Positions 32,302 to 42,039 of a stretch of 64,000 nucleotides of DNA are shown here, piece after piece (position 1 is the stretch's first letter; each line of letters begins with the position of its first letter). A program made the translations under genes and the position numbers. The stretch comes from Gammaproteobacteria bacterium (lineage in GTDB: Bacteria; Pseudomonadota; Gammaproteobacteria; Thiohalomonadales; Thiohalomonadaceae), in the NCBI GenBank assembly GCA_024709225.1, contig JANJXC010000042.1, forward strand, positions 50,438-114,437, written 5' to 3'. The notes below the pieces were generated by a model. The model made no database searches. It was not told the DNA's origin and saw nothing but the letters and a program-made list of their open reading frames with translations.

Positions 32302-34146
32302 ATGGCGGTCTGGTCACGGTTGTTGCTGTTGGGCATGGGGGGATTGCTGCTGGCCGGTTGTGATGGCGAGTGGCCATGGCAGGAACGCCAGTCCGCCGAT
32401 GCCGGACCACCCGTAGCCGCGGCGGTGAGTGCTGCGCACGAAGAGATTCTTGCCCTGGCCGGGGCAGACAGCACGCGCACCGCGGCCATCCATGCCGAAT
32501 TCGCGGCCTGGAAGGCCACCCGCAGCACCTATTGCACGTCCCGTTACGGCAGCGGTGCGGCCAATGATGCGGCCCTGGGCGAGTGCTACACGTCCCTCGA
32601 CGCCAACAAACTGCAGAGTTTGTTGCGCGACAAATTCCTGTTGCTGCTGGATGTCCCGCGTCAGACCGTCCCGCGGCCGGAGACGCGTCTGGCCACGGTG
32701 TTCCGTGCCGAGGGGGCCTTCAACCGCGCTGGGGCAGGGCTGTCCCACGACCGCACATTGCTGGCCAATGGCGGTGTCGACGGCAGTGTGGAGGTGTACG
32801 ATCTCGTCACCAAACGTCAGCTGTTTTCCGCCAAGCCATTCGACGCCTATTCGACCCTGCTCCAATTCAGTGCCAATGATCGACTGTTGGCCGTCGGCAG
32901 TCCGCAGCACAAGGATTTGGTGTTTTTCGATGCCCGTAGCGGGGCGCACTACCTGACCATCCGGAAGGGGGCCGGCCCGTTCCATCTGTTGAACGGCGGA
33001 CGTTTCGTGCTGACCGCAGAACGTGGGCAACTGCAGCTCATCAACGTGCTCACCGACGCCCGTCATGTCGAGAGGCTGGCGGGCAGCGCCACGATCTCGC
33101 GTCTCCACGTCGGCGAACAGGACTCCCTGATCGTGGTGAGCAAACACGATGCCGAGATGGAGCTTTGGCGCCTCGATACCGCCAACCCGACCCGGCCATT
33201 GCAGTTCCTGTCCGCCATGTTGCCCGGCAGCGACAAGAAGACTGTCGCCACTGGGTTGGCCATCGCCGAGGATGGCGCGTTCATGTATGCAACCACCTCC
33301 GACGGTTGGTTGCGGCAATGGAGTCTGCCCGCGCTCGAACAGCGATTGTTGATGCAGTTGGACAATGCGTCCTGCGGACAGATCAGGCAGTGGCAGGATA
33401 CCTATCTGGCTACATGCTTCACAAAAAAGGAGCGTTACAACTTCCTGTACCTGTTTCGTCCACGGGATAGTCGGGCTGCCAAACTCATGCTGCCAAACCT
33501 CTCGATGCGGGCGGCATTCCCCTATGAGGATGGCATACTCCTGGTTCAGGACAGGGAGCTGTCCGAAATGCCCTGGCCCGAGTTGACGGAAGAACTGGTG
33601 CCGCAAGTTGTGTACAGCTCACAGGCGCCGCTGCCGACGCCCACCACCGGGGCGAGTGTACCGGCCGCTGCCGCAGAGGCCGGGCGATTGCGGGTGGAGG
33701 CCATAGGTGTCTACGAAGGCAGCTATGCGCGGCAGCGAGGTTTTCAGGAACATTTGCAGGGGACGGTGGAAATTGTGGTCGGCGACGTCCGCGAGCCCCT
33801 GGCCCTGGTGCTGTCGTCTTACGAGGCCGTGCAGTGGAATATCCAGCAGCAACGCCGCGGCTCGGTGAAATATGTGCTGCTGAACAGTTATTATCCGAGC
33901 ACCGTTGTCGGGGCGGATGGTGCGGAGATCATCCGATTCAACACCAGTCACCCGTATTCGATCCAGCATCAGGATTACCACAGGTTCAAGCGCGCGGTCG
34001 TTGCCCAGTTGAAGCAGGAGTTGCGCCAGTTCCAGGGGAGTTACCAAGGGGCGAGTTTCAGCATCGGTCCGGTCGGCGGCAATCTCGATTCGCGCATCGT
34101 CAGAAAACGCGAAGCCGATGGTAAGCCGTCGTTTAGCGATCGCTAG
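32302..34146 (+). CDS. Beta-propeller (WD40-like) lipoprotein with C-terminal conserved domain
   Basis: Lipobox LLLAGC; repeated propeller segments; C-terminal GVYEGSYARQRGFQEHLQGTVEI... Confidence 0.7.
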   Translation: MAVWSRLLLLGMGGLLLAGCDGEWPWQERQSADAGPPVAAAVSAAHEEILALAGADSTRTAAIHAEFAAWKATRSTYCTSRYGSGAANDAALGECYTSLDANKLQSLLRDKFLLLLDVPRQTVPRPETRLATVFRAEGAFNRAGAGLSHDRTLLANGGVDGSVEVYDLVTKRQLFSAKPFDAYSTLLQFSANDRLLAVGSPQHKDLVFFDARSGAHYLTIRKGAGPFHLLNGGRFVLTAERGQLQLINVLTDARHVERLAGSATISRLHVGEQDSLIVVSKHDAEMELWRLDTANPTRPLQFLSAMLPGSDKKTVATGLAIAEDGAFMYATTSDGWLRQWSLPALEQRLLMQLDNASCGQIRQWQDTYLATCFTKKERYNFLYLFRPRDSRAAKLMLPNLSMRAAFPYEDGILLVQDRELSEMPWPELTEELVPQVVYSSQAPLPTPTTGASVPAAAAEAGRLRVEAIGVYEGSYARQRGFQEHLQGTVEIVVGDVREPLALVLSSYEAVQWNIQQQRRGSVKYVLLNSYYPSTVVGADGAEIIRFNTSHPYSIQHQDYHRFKRAVVAQLKQELRQFQGSYQGASFSIGPVGGNLDSRIVRKREADGKPSFSDR

Positions 34147-34215
34147 CGCCCCGATGATGTCCGCGAGTCTATCGCGCGCGAGATAGCCGGGTGAGCCAGG
34201 GGCCATGTCATACAC

Positions 34216-35490
34216 ATGAATTACATCTTCTACTTCCTTGTTGCCTCCGCCTTCGCCACCGCCGCCTGGCATCAGCTGAGTTGGGGCGGCGCCGGTACCG
34301 CGCCGATGGACGCGCTGTCGACGGCGATGGTCGAATCGGCCACAGGCTCGGTGGAACTGGCCCTGGGTCTGGTCGGCGTGATGACGCTGTTTCTTGGCCT
34401 GATGAAGGTGGCCGAGGCGGGCGGCCTGCTCACCATCATTGCCCGTCTGATCCGGCCGCTGATGGTGCGGCTGTTTCCCTCGGTGCCGGCGGAGCATCCG
34501 GCCATGGGGGCGATGATCCTCAATCTTTCGGCCAATGCGCTGGGGCTGGGCAATGCCGCCACGCCCTTCGGCATCCGCGCCATGCAGGAGCTGGAGCGGC
34601 TCAACACCCGGCCCGGCACGGCGACGGATGCGATGGTGCTGTTTCTTGCCATCAACACCTCCAGCGTGACCCTGTTGCCCACCGGCGTCATCGCCCTGCG
34701 CGCGGCCGCCGGTTCCGCCGACCCGGCGGGGATTCTGCCCACCACGCTGTTTGCCACCTTCTGCGCCACCGCGGCGGCGATCATCGCCGCCTTCGCCTAT
34801 CGCCGGTTCTTTCCGCTCGAGGCGGCGCCGGCGGCCACGGCAATCGAACTGCCGGCAGAAGCGGAGGTGCTGCCGGCCGAGGCAGGGCAGGCCTATCCGC
34901 TGTGGGTGTCGATGCTGGCATTGGGGACCCTGCTGGCGCTGATTCCGTTCAGCGTGCTGTATGGCCGTGTCATCGCGCCATGGATCCTCCCGGGCCTGAT
35001 GCTGGGCTTCCTTACCTTCGGCCTGTTGCGCGGGGTGCGCATCTACGAGGTGTTCGTGGAGGGGGCCAAGGAGGGATTCCAGGTGGCGATCCGCATCATT
35101 CCCTATCTGGTGGCGATCCTGGTGGCGGTGGCAATGCTGCGCGCCAGCGGCGCGCTGGAGGCGGCGGTCAGCGTGCTCGCCCCCTGGACCGGTGCCGTCG
35201 GCCTGCCGGCCGAGGCGTTGCCCATGGCCTTGCTGCGGCCCTTGTCCGGCTCGGGGGCCTACGGCGTGCTGGCATCGATCATCAATGACCCCGCCATCGG
35301 TCCCGACAGCTACACCGGCTATCTGGTCAGCACCCTGCAGGGCTCCACGGAAACCACCTTCTATGTGCTGGCGGTGTATTTCGGTGCGGTGCAGGTCCGC
35401 CGCATCCGCCACGCCCTGCTGGCGGCGCTGACCGCCGACGTCGTGGCGGTATTTGCCGCCGTGTTTGCCTGCACCTATTTCCTGCTGTAG
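34216..35490 (+). CDS. Nucleoside-recognition (SpmA/SpmB-like) integral membrane protein
   Basis: Fused SpmA/SpmB architecture: NLSANALGLGNAATPFGIRAMQEL and GSTETTFYVLAVYFGAVQVRRIRHALLAAL. Confidence 0.88.
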   Translation: MNYIFYFLVASAFATAAWHQLSWGGAGTAPMDALSTAMVESATGSVELALGLVGVMTLFLGLMKVAEAGGLLTIIARLIRPLMVRLFPSVPAEHPAMGAMILNLSANALGLGNAATPFGIRAMQELERLNTRPGTATDAMVLFLAINTSSVTLLPTGVIALRAAAGSADPAGILPTTLFATFCATAAAIIAAFAYRRFFPLEAAPAATAIELPAEAEVLPAEAGQAYPLWVSMLALGTLLALIPFSVLYGRVIAPWILPGLMLGFLTFGLLRGVRIYEVFVEGAKEGFQVAIRIIPYLVAILVAVAMLRASGALEAAVSVLAPWTGAVGLPAEALPMALLRPLSGSGAYGVLASIINDPAIGPDSYTGYLVSTLQGSTETTFYVLAVYFGAVQVRRIRHALLAALTADVVAVFAAVFACTYFLL

Positions 35491-35566
35491 GCCGACCGCC
35501 GGGCTATACTTCAAATATCCTAAGCTTTTAGTTGGATATTGGTGGTGCCTGAAGGAGGTGAGCAAG

Positions 35567-35938
35567 ATGGGTCATGTCGACATCAGCAAATACATACACG
35601 CTGAGGAGGCGGTCCGCCGCGACCCGGAGGGCCATATGTTCGACCTGCCGGCCTGGGACGAGGCGGAGGCAGAACGGCTGGCGCGTGAAGAGGGCATCAC
35701 GCTTACCGCGGCCCACTGGGATGTGCTGCGGTTCGTGCGCGAACATTACCGCCGCCACGGGCGGGCGGAAAGCGGTCGTGTGCTGTCCGGGGCGCTGGAC
35801 CAGGCCTTTCATGACCACGGCGGGCGCCGCTGGCTGTACACCCTGTTTCCCCACGGCCCGGTGGCCCAGGCATCGCGCATCGCCGGCCTGCCGTTGCCAC
35901 CCTATACCACCGATGCATCGTTCGGCAGCTCAGGGTAG
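35567..35938 (+). CDS. DsrC/TusE-family protein lacking the C-terminal cysteines
   Basis: DLPAWDEAEAERLAREEGITLTAAHWDVLRFVREHYRRHG...LYTLFPHGPVAQASRIAGLPLPPYTTDASFGSSG; strong SD (GAAGGAGGTGAGCAAG). Confidence 0.85.
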   Translation: MGHVDISKYIHAEEAVRRDPEGHMFDLPAWDEAEAERLAREEGITLTAAHWDVLRFVREHYRRHGRAESGRVLSGALDQAFHDHGGRRWLYTLFPHGPVAQASRIAGLPLPPYTTDASFGSSG

Positions 35939-36107
35939 TGCCGGCAAGTGACCTGTGGTTGCCGCAGGCAGAGGCGGCGGTTTTTTAACGCGTCGCTAGC
36001 GGGTTGAGGCCGTGTGCACAGATTGCCGGCCGGCAATGCCCTGCGCAGCAGCGCCGATGAGCCTCCATCAGATGCCGCCGGCAGGCTGATGAGTCCGGGA
36101 CGGTTGA

Positions 36108-36554
36108 TCAGATCAGGGCGGCGACGTCGTGCTCGTCCATCTGCATGACCTCCTGCTCCAGCAGTTCGATGGCGGCGAGCAGGGTCTTGGACATTTCCAC
36201 CAGGCTGTTGAGCAGGGTATTGAGCTGCTCCTTGCGGTCGTCGCGTCGTTTCGAGGCGCCGATCAGCTTCTGGAAGAACCCCCTTTCCTCGGTATCGAAA
36301 ATCAGCTTGAACATCTGCATGTAGATGGCGTGCAGCGTTTCGTGCGGCGTCTCGATGGCCTGGAAGGAGGGCAGGCCGGACAGTTTCTGGCCGGTGCCGT
36401 AGTACCACTTGCCGAAGGCACAGTCGGTGTGAATGACCGGTACCTGGTCCTCGCTGACCGGAAGTCCGGCGGCGATGGCCTGGGCATAGGAGCGCCATTT
36501 GATGTGGGCTGACTTGGCGGCACGCAAATGGGAGATAACCTGTTTCTTATCCAT
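36108..36554 (-). CDS. Stand-alone CZB (chemoreceptor zinc-binding) domain protein, copy 1
   Basis: MDKKQVISHLRAAKSAHIKWRSYAQAI...HTDCAFGKWYYGTGQKL...IETPHETLHAIY: conserved His/Cys zinc set. Confidence 0.85.
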   Translation of the reverse strand: MDKKQVISHLRAAKSAHIKWRSYAQAIAAGLPVSEDQVPVIHTDCAFGKWYYGTGQKLSGLPSFQAIETPHETLHAIYMQMFKLIFDTEERGFFQKLIGASKRRDDRKEQLNTLLNSLVEMSKTLLAAIELLEQEVMQMDEHDVAALI

Positions 36555-36887
36555 GATTCGTTCTGAATAAATACATAACCAAGGGTGGGCGTCGGGATTG
36601 CGGATGATACCGATGGAGGTTTTGGCGGGCAACCGTGCCAGCGGCGGGAGGGCGTGGCACGGCGCGCATGTTTTTGCTTAAAGACAGAATATCCACCCTG
36701 TCGCTGGCATGATGCTCCCCGGCGTGAGCCGGAACCACATCCCTAGGCCATGATTTATAAAGAAATATCTTATGGCTGAGGCGGCATCGCTGCGGCGCCG
36801 GGAGGTGGCGGGGAAAATGGTGGATATGTGAAGTGATTCAAGTTTTGCGCCCGGCCGCCATACGATGACTGGTGGCCGGGCTTGCGC

Positions 36888-37334
36888 TTAAATCAGCTCC
36901 GCCACTTCCTCATCGTTCATCCGCAACACCTCCTGCTCCAGCAGCTCGATGGCGGCGAGCAGGGTCTTGGACATCTCGATCAGGCTGTTGAGCATGGTGT
37001 TGAGCTGCTCGCGGCGGTCGTCACGTTTTTTGCTGGTGCCGATCAGCTTCCGGAAGAAGCCCACCTCTTCGGTCTCGAACAGCAGTTTGAAGATTTGCAT
37101 GTAGATGCCGTGCAGGGCTTCGTGCGGCGTTTCGATGGCCTGGAAGCCCGGTAGCGACGACAGCTTCTGGCCGGGGCCGTAATACCACTTGCCGAAGGCG
37201 CAGTCGGTATGGATGACCGGGACCTGGTCTTCACTGATGGGCAGTCCGGCGACGATGGCCTGGGCGTAGGAGCGCCATTTGATGTGGGCGGATTTGGCGG
37301 CGCGCAGGTGTGTAACGACTTGTTTCTTGTCCAT
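36888..37334 (-). CDS. Stand-alone CZB domain protein, copy 2
   Basis: MDKKQVVTHLRAAKSAHIKWRSYAQAIVAGLPISEDQVPVIHTDCAFGKWYYGPGQKL...; high identity to the preceding ORF. Confidence 0.85.
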   Translation of the reverse strand: MDKKQVVTHLRAAKSAHIKWRSYAQAIVAGLPISEDQVPVIHTDCAFGKWYYGPGQKLSSLPGFQAIETPHEALHGIYMQIFKLLFETEEVGFFRKLIGTSKKRDDRREQLNTMLNSLIEMSKTLLAAIELLEQEVLRMNDEEVAELI

Positions 37335-37524
37335 GTTTTCGTCCTTGAATGATTCCGAAAGGCTCCGTATGCAACCAGGCTTATTGCCATATGTCGGATA
37401 GGCCTGTTGCGCGTAAGGATGTTACCTAGTTCACATCTTGCGGGCAAGAGGGTACGACGGCACCCAGCCTAACGGGGGCTCATGACCGCCGGATGACGGG
37501 AATCGGCCTCCGTGCCGCAGGGGG

Positions 37525-38793
37525 TTAGGATGCCTTGCGTTCCAGCGCCGCCGCAAAGAAGCCGTCGGTGTTGTGGCGGTGCGGCCACAGACGCAGCATG
37601 TCGCCCATGTCGGCGAGGGGGATGTTGCGCCGCGCCAGGATCTCGCCGGCAGGGACCAGGGTGAAGTCGGGGTGTGCGGCGAGGAAGGCCTGCACCACGT
37701 CCTCGTTTTCCTCCCGCAGCAGGCTGCAGGTGGCGTAGACCAGGCGGCCGCCGGGGCGTACCAGGGTGGCGGCAGTGTCCAGAATCCTGCGCTGGGTGGC
37801 GGTGATGGCGTCGAGGTCCAGTGGGCGCCACTTGATGTCCGGATTGCGGCGCACGGTGCCGCTGCCGCTGCACGGCGCGTCCACTAGCACGCGGTCGGCC
37901 TTGCCGGCGAGGCGGCGCACGCGGTCGTCGCGTTCGGGGGAGATCACCACCGTCCGCACGTTGTCCAGCCCGGCGCGGGCCAGGCGCGGCTTCAGTTTTT
38001 CCAGCCGCTTGGCTACGATGTCGAAGGCGTACAGCGTGCCGCTGTTGGCCATCAAGGCGCCCAGTTCCAGGGTCTTGCCGCCGGCGCCGGCGCAGTAGTC
38101 CACCACCATCTCGCGCCGCTTCGGTTCCAGCAGCAGGCCGAGCAACTGGCTGCCCTCGTCCTGCACCTCGAACAGGCCGCCCTGAAAGGTGGGACTCTTG
38201 AACAACGGCGCGCGATCGGCGCGGCGCAGGCCGAGCGGTGAGTAGGGAGTGGGTTCCAGGGCGTGGCCTTCCGCGGCCAGCTTCGCCTGCACCGTGGCGC
38301 GGTCGGCCTTGAGGGTGTTGACGCGCAGGTCCAGGGTGGCCGGCTGGTTCAGGGCTGCAGCCAGTTGCAAGGTTTCCTCTTCGCCCAGCTGGGCCACCAG
38401 CCGTTCCGCCAGCCAGGTCGGCAGATTGGTGCGCACCTCCAGCGGCAGGTCGGCCGCGTTCAGGGTGCGTGCGCGCTCCGCCAGGGTGCGTGCCTCGAAA
38501 CCGGGGCGTTCGGGATAACCGGCCTGCTCCAGTACGCGCGCACTCCAGCCCTCGGTCAGCAATTGCACCGCCACCAGCGCGGAGGCCGGGGCCTCGCTGC
38601 CGGCCGCATGGCGTAACAGGGCGAGGCGGCGCAGGCAGGCATAGACATTTTCCGCCACCGCGCCGCGATCGCGTACGCCCATTTCGCGGTGTTCGCGGAA
38701 ATAGCGCTCCATGGCCTTGTCCGCAGCGGAGGTGCCGTTGATGATGGAGGCGAGCAGGGCGGAGGCGTGTTTGAGCAGGGCGTCGTGTTTCAT
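37525..38793 (-). CDS. RsmB/NOP-family RNA m5C methyltransferase
   Basis: DYCAGAGGKTLELGALM, VLVDAPCSGSGTVRRNPDIKWR, LVYATCSLLREENEDVV. Confidence 0.92.
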   Translation of the reverse strand: MKHDALLKHASALLASIINGTSAADKAMERYFREHREMGVRDRGAVAENVYACLRRLALLRHAAGSEAPASALVAVQLLTEGWSARVLEQAGYPERPGFEARTLAERARTLNAADLPLEVRTNLPTWLAERLVAQLGEEETLQLAAALNQPATLDLRVNTLKADRATVQAKLAAEGHALEPTPYSPLGLRRADRAPLFKSPTFQGGLFEVQDEGSQLLGLLLEPKRREMVVDYCAGAGGKTLELGALMANSGTLYAFDIVAKRLEKLKPRLARAGLDNVRTVVISPERDDRVRRLAGKADRVLVDAPCSGSGTVRRNPDIKWRPLDLDAITATQRRILDTAATLVRPGGRLVYATCSLLREENEDVVQAFLAAHPDFTLVPAGEILARRNIPLADMGDMLRLWPHRHNTDGFFAAALERKAS

Positions 38794-38798
38794 TTTTT

Positions 38799-38887
38799 AA
38801 GTCGCAAGTTCCAAGTTACAAGTTGCAAGCAAAAAAATTACACGGCAAGACGTTTTCTTGTCACTTGTAACTTGTCACTTGCAACTG
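38799..38887. repeat. Degenerate AAGTT/CAAG-rich inverted repeat
   Basis: ...GTCGCAAGTTCCAAGTTACAAGTTGCAAGC...TTGTCACTTGTAACTTGTCACTTGCAACT. Confidence 0.65.
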
Positions 38888-38891
38888 GGGT

Positions 38892-39521
38892 TCAATGGGT
38901 CGTCTGCGCCAGCAGGCGCTGCGCCTCGGTGAGAAAGGCCTTGCGCTTGAACAGCAGTTGCAGCCGGCCGCCGCCGCTCTGGTTCCACAGCACGGCGGCG
39001 CGCATGCCGGCCAGCAGCAGGGCGCGCACGCGGTTGGCGGTGTCCGGGTTTTGCAGGTGGCCGTGTTCGCCGGTGACCATGATACGTGGCTGCAGGGTGC
39101 TGACGGTGTTGACATAGATATCGGCCAGTGCGGCGATGACGGTGTCATGGGTGGTGTGGAAGTGCTCCCGCTGCCGTTCGGCCTTCTGCAGCCCCTCGCT
39201 GATGGTGGCGAGCAGGTCCTTGCGCGCCGCCAGCTTGCGCTCCAGGGTGAGCAGGGACAGGGCGTAGCGGGTCAGCTCCAGGTCGCGCTCTTCGCCGCTG
39301 CTGCCCATCTGACGCTGCAGCACCTGCAGGCCGTGGCGCAGGGCGGACAGGTCACCGTAGATGTCGACCGTGGCCTCGGCATCAACCACGAACAGGCTGC
39401 GGATCACCGCCTCGAAGGGCGCCTGCTCCACCATGCCGCGGCGGGCGGTCTGCGCCACCAGGGACACGGCCTGGAACAGGCCGGCCAGCGCCAGGGTACG
39501 GTCGGTAATGGTCTTGCTCAT
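38892..39521 (-). CDS. hflD: High frequency lysogenization protein HflD homologue
   Basis: DRTLALAGLFQAVSLVAQTARRG...; adjacent to mnmA as in E. coli. Confidence 0.88.
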   Translation of the reverse strand: MSKTITDRTLALAGLFQAVSLVAQTARRGMVEQAPFEAVIRSLFVVDAEATVDIYGDLSALRHGLQVLQRQMGSSGEERDLELTRYALSLLTLERKLAARKDLLATISEGLQKAERQREHFHTTHDTVIAALADIYVNTVSTLQPRIMVTGEHGHLQNPDTANRVRALLLAGMRAAVLWNQSGGGRLQLLFKRKAFLTEAQRLLAQTTH

Positions 39522-39533
39522 AAACTCAATAAC

Positions 39534-40637
39534 TCAAGCCGGAAATGCGGGGGAGGTCTGTTCGATGATGCCGCCGCCGAGGCAGATGTCGCCGTCGTAG
39601 AACACCACGGACTGTCCCGGGGTGACGGCGCGCTGGGCCTGGGCGAAGTCCACCCGGCAACTGTCGGCACTCAGGGCGCTGATGGTACAGGGTTGATCGC
39701 CCTGACGGTAGCGCACCTTTGCCAGACAGGCATGGGGCAGCGCTGGCGGCCGGCCTGCCACCCAGTGCAGCTGGCCGGCCTCCAGGGCGCGGCTGAACAG
39801 CCGTGGATGGTCGTGGCCCTGGTCCACCAGCAGCACGTTGTGCGCCACATCCTTGCCGACCACGTACCATGGCGCCTCGCCATGCTCCTTGCGCCCGCCC
39901 AGCCCCAGGCCCTGGCGCTGGCCCAGGGTGTAGTACATCAGGCCGTCATGGCGCCCCAGCAGTTCGCCGGCCGGGGTGCGCATCTCGCCGGGGCGGGCCG
40001 GCAGGTAACGGGCGAGGAAGTCCTTGAAGCGCCGCTCGCCGATGAAGCAGATGCCGGTGCTGTCCTTCTTGTCGTGGGTGATGAGGTCGTGCTCCTGCGC
40101 CAACTGGCGTACCGCGCTCTTGCGCAGCTCACCGACCGGAAACAGGGCGCGGGAGAGCTGCTCCTGTTGCAGGGTGTAAAGGAAGTAGCTCTGGTCCTTG
40201 TCCGGGTCGAGCCCCTTCAGGAGTTGAAAGTCCCCCTGGTCACTCTTGCGCACGCGGGCGTAGTGGCCGGTGGCGATGGCATCGGCGCCGAGTCCCAGCG
40301 CATGGTCGAGAAAGGCGCGGAACTTGATCTCCTTGTTGCACAGGATATCCGGGTTGGGGGTGCGCCCGGCGCTGTATTCGGCCAGGAAGTGGCTGAACAC
40401 GCGCTCCCAGTATTCGGCGGAGAAGTTGATGGTGTGCAGCGGGATGCCCAGCCTGTCGCACACCGCGCGCGCGTCGGCCAGGTCGACGGCGGCGGCGCAG
40501 TATTCCTGGTCGTCATCCTCCTCCCAGTTCTTCATGAACAGGCCCTCCACGCGATACCCCTGTTGCAGCAGCAACAGGGCGGCGACGGAGGAGTCGACGC
40601 CGCCGGACATGCCGACGATGACGTAGGGGCGGCTCAT
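39534..40637 (-). CDS. mnmA: tRNA-specific 2-thiouridylase
   Basis: [67 protein letters not shown]. Confidence 0.96.
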   Translation of the reverse strand: MSRPYVIVGMSGGVDSSVAALLLLQQGYRVEGLFMKNWEEDDDQEYCAAAVDLADARAVCDRLGIPLHTINFSAEYWERVFSHFLAEYSAGRTPNPDILCNKEIKFRAFLDHALGLGADAIATGHYARVRKSDQGDFQLLKGLDPDKDQSYFLYTLQQEQLSRALFPVGELRKSAVRQLAQEHDLITHDKKDSTGICFIGERRFKDFLARYLPARPGEMRTPAGELLGRHDGLMYYTLGQRQGLGLGGRKEHGEAPWYVVGKDVAHNVLLVDQGHDHPRLFSRALEAGQLHWVAGRPPALPHACLAKVRYRQGDQPCTISALSADSCRVDFAQAQRAVTPGQSVVFYDGDICLGGGIIEQTSPAFPA

Positions 40638-40688
40638 GCCGCGGTTTCCGCCCTGCGGGGCGGCACGTCAAATAACCGACAAAATATT

Positions 40689-40750
40689 GCCGCGGAGACG
40701 CGGAGGGCACAGAGAAAGCCGTTCCACGTATTCTCTGTGGCCCTGCGCCT
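40689..40750. repeat. CGCGGAG...CTCTGTGGC inverted-repeat element
   Basis: gcggagacgcggagGGCACAGAGAAagccgttccacgtaTTCTCTGTGGCC. Confidence 0.6.
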
Positions 40751-40827
40751 GGGAAATATGCTCCAGACATTTCCAACCGACTGAGTGCATGCAGCCGTCT
40801 GCGGCAGGTTGTGGCAGTTTATCCAGT

Positions 40828-40895
40828 CCGTAGGGTGCGCATTGCGCACCGCGCGGCGGTGGGGCGGGGCTTGGTGCGCGGTGCGCACACTACGG
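40828..40895. repeat. Inverted repeat CCGTAGGGTGCGC...GTGCGCACACTACGG
   Basis: CCGTAGGGTGCGCATTGCGCACCGCGCGG...TTGGTGCGCGGTGCGCACACTACGG. Confidence 0.75.
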
Positions 40896-40914
40896 GAAGA
40901 TGTGGTCACGTCCA

Positions 40915-41361
40915 TCACATCTCGGTCAGCAGTGCCAGCGGATAGCGCTTGCCGGCGATGTAGTCGTCGATGCAGCGCAGCACCAGCGGGCTGCGCAGGG
41001 CGCTGCCCAGTGCCGCGACTTCGTCGCGGCTGAACCACACCGCGCGCAGGATGCCGGTGTCGAGCGGGCGCGCGGGTTCATGGCCGGTGATGCGGCCGGT
41101 GAAGGCGAAGCGCAGGTAGGTGATGTCGCTGTCGGGCTTGCGCCAGCGGTAGACGCCCAGCACGGCCTCGGGCAGGAAGGTGTACGCGGTTTCTTCCAGG
41201 GTTTCGCGTACCGCGCCGGTGAGCGGGCTTTCGTCTTCCTCCAGGTGACCGGCGGGCTGGTTATACACCACGCAACCGTCGACCTCTTCCTCCACCAAGA
41301 GGAACTTGCCGTCCTGCTCCAGCACGCTGGCCACGGTGACGTGGGGTTTCCAGATTTCCAT
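40915..41361 (-). CDS. nudJ: NUDIX hydrolase (phosphatase NudJ)
   Basis: Nudix box [25 protein letters not shown]; mnmA/rluE synteny. Confidence 0.92.
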   Translation of the reverse strand: MEIWKPHVTVASVLEQDGKFLLVEEEVDGCVVYNQPAGHLEEDESPLTGAVRETLEETAYTFLPEAVLGVYRWRKPDSDITYLRFAFTGRITGHEPARPLDTGILRAVWFSRDEVAALGSALRSPLVLRCIDDYIAGKRYPLALLTEM

Positions 41362-41932
41362 CTTTTCTTTCCTGTAACAGGGTTGCGTATTCGTGCGGCG
41401 CCAGTTCGCGCCACTGGCCCGGTGCCAGTCCCGCCAGCGTCCAGGGACCGATGGCCCAGCGCACCAGGCGCAGGGTAGGGTAGCCCACCGCTGCGGTCAT
41501 GCGCCGCACCTGGCGATTGCGCCCCTCGCTGATCTCCAGTTCTATCCAGCGGGTCGGGATCGCGGCGCGGTAGCGGATCGGCGGGTCACGCGGCCAGAGC
41601 CCAGGTTCCTCCAGCAGCCGGGTCCGGGCCGGCGCGGTGGGGCCGTCATTGAGCTGTATCCCACGGCGCAGCCGCTCCAGCGCCGTCTCATCCGGCACCC
41701 CCTCGACCTGTACCCAATAGGTCTTGGTCAGCTTGTGGCGCGGATGGCTGATGCGGTGCTGCAGCGCGCCGTCGTCGGTGAGCAGCATCAGGCCCTCGCT
41801 GTCGCGGTCCAGCCGGCCTGCCGGGTGAATGTCGGGCTGCGGCAGATAGGCGGCCAGGGTCGGTCGGCCCTCCGTGTCGGTGAACTGCGGCAGGACGCCG
41901 TAAGGCTTGTTGAACAGGACGACGGTGGTCAC
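41261..41932 (-). CDS. rluE: 23S rRNA pseudouridine synthase RluE (GTG start; 3' end overlaps nudJ by ~100 bp)
   Basis: [62 protein letters not shown]. Confidence 0.92.
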   Translation of the reverse strand: MTTVVLFNKPYGVLPQFTDTEGRPTLAAYLPQPDIHPAGRLDRDSEGLMLLTDDGALQHRISHPRHKLTKTYWVQVEGVPDETALERLRRGIQLNDGPTAPARTRLLEEPGLWPRDPPIRYRAAIPTRWIELEISEGRNRQVRRMTAAVGYPTLRLVRWAIGPWTLAGLAPGQWRELAPHEYATLLQERKDGNLETPRHRGQRAGAGRQVPLGGGRGRRLRGV

Positions 41933-42039
41933 GGCAAGGGCGGCGGTCGGGATGCGTGGCGTGTAATGCTGGGCGTATGGTACCGTTGGGCGGTTGCCAA
42001 TACTACATTTCACCCACAATACCTAACAAGAAGAAGGCC

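Noticed and set aside
33619-35565. 648-aa minus-strand ORF spanning two plus-strand genes
   Set aside because: Arg/Gly/His/Gln-rich shadow ORF crossing intergenic sequence between two well-supported genes.
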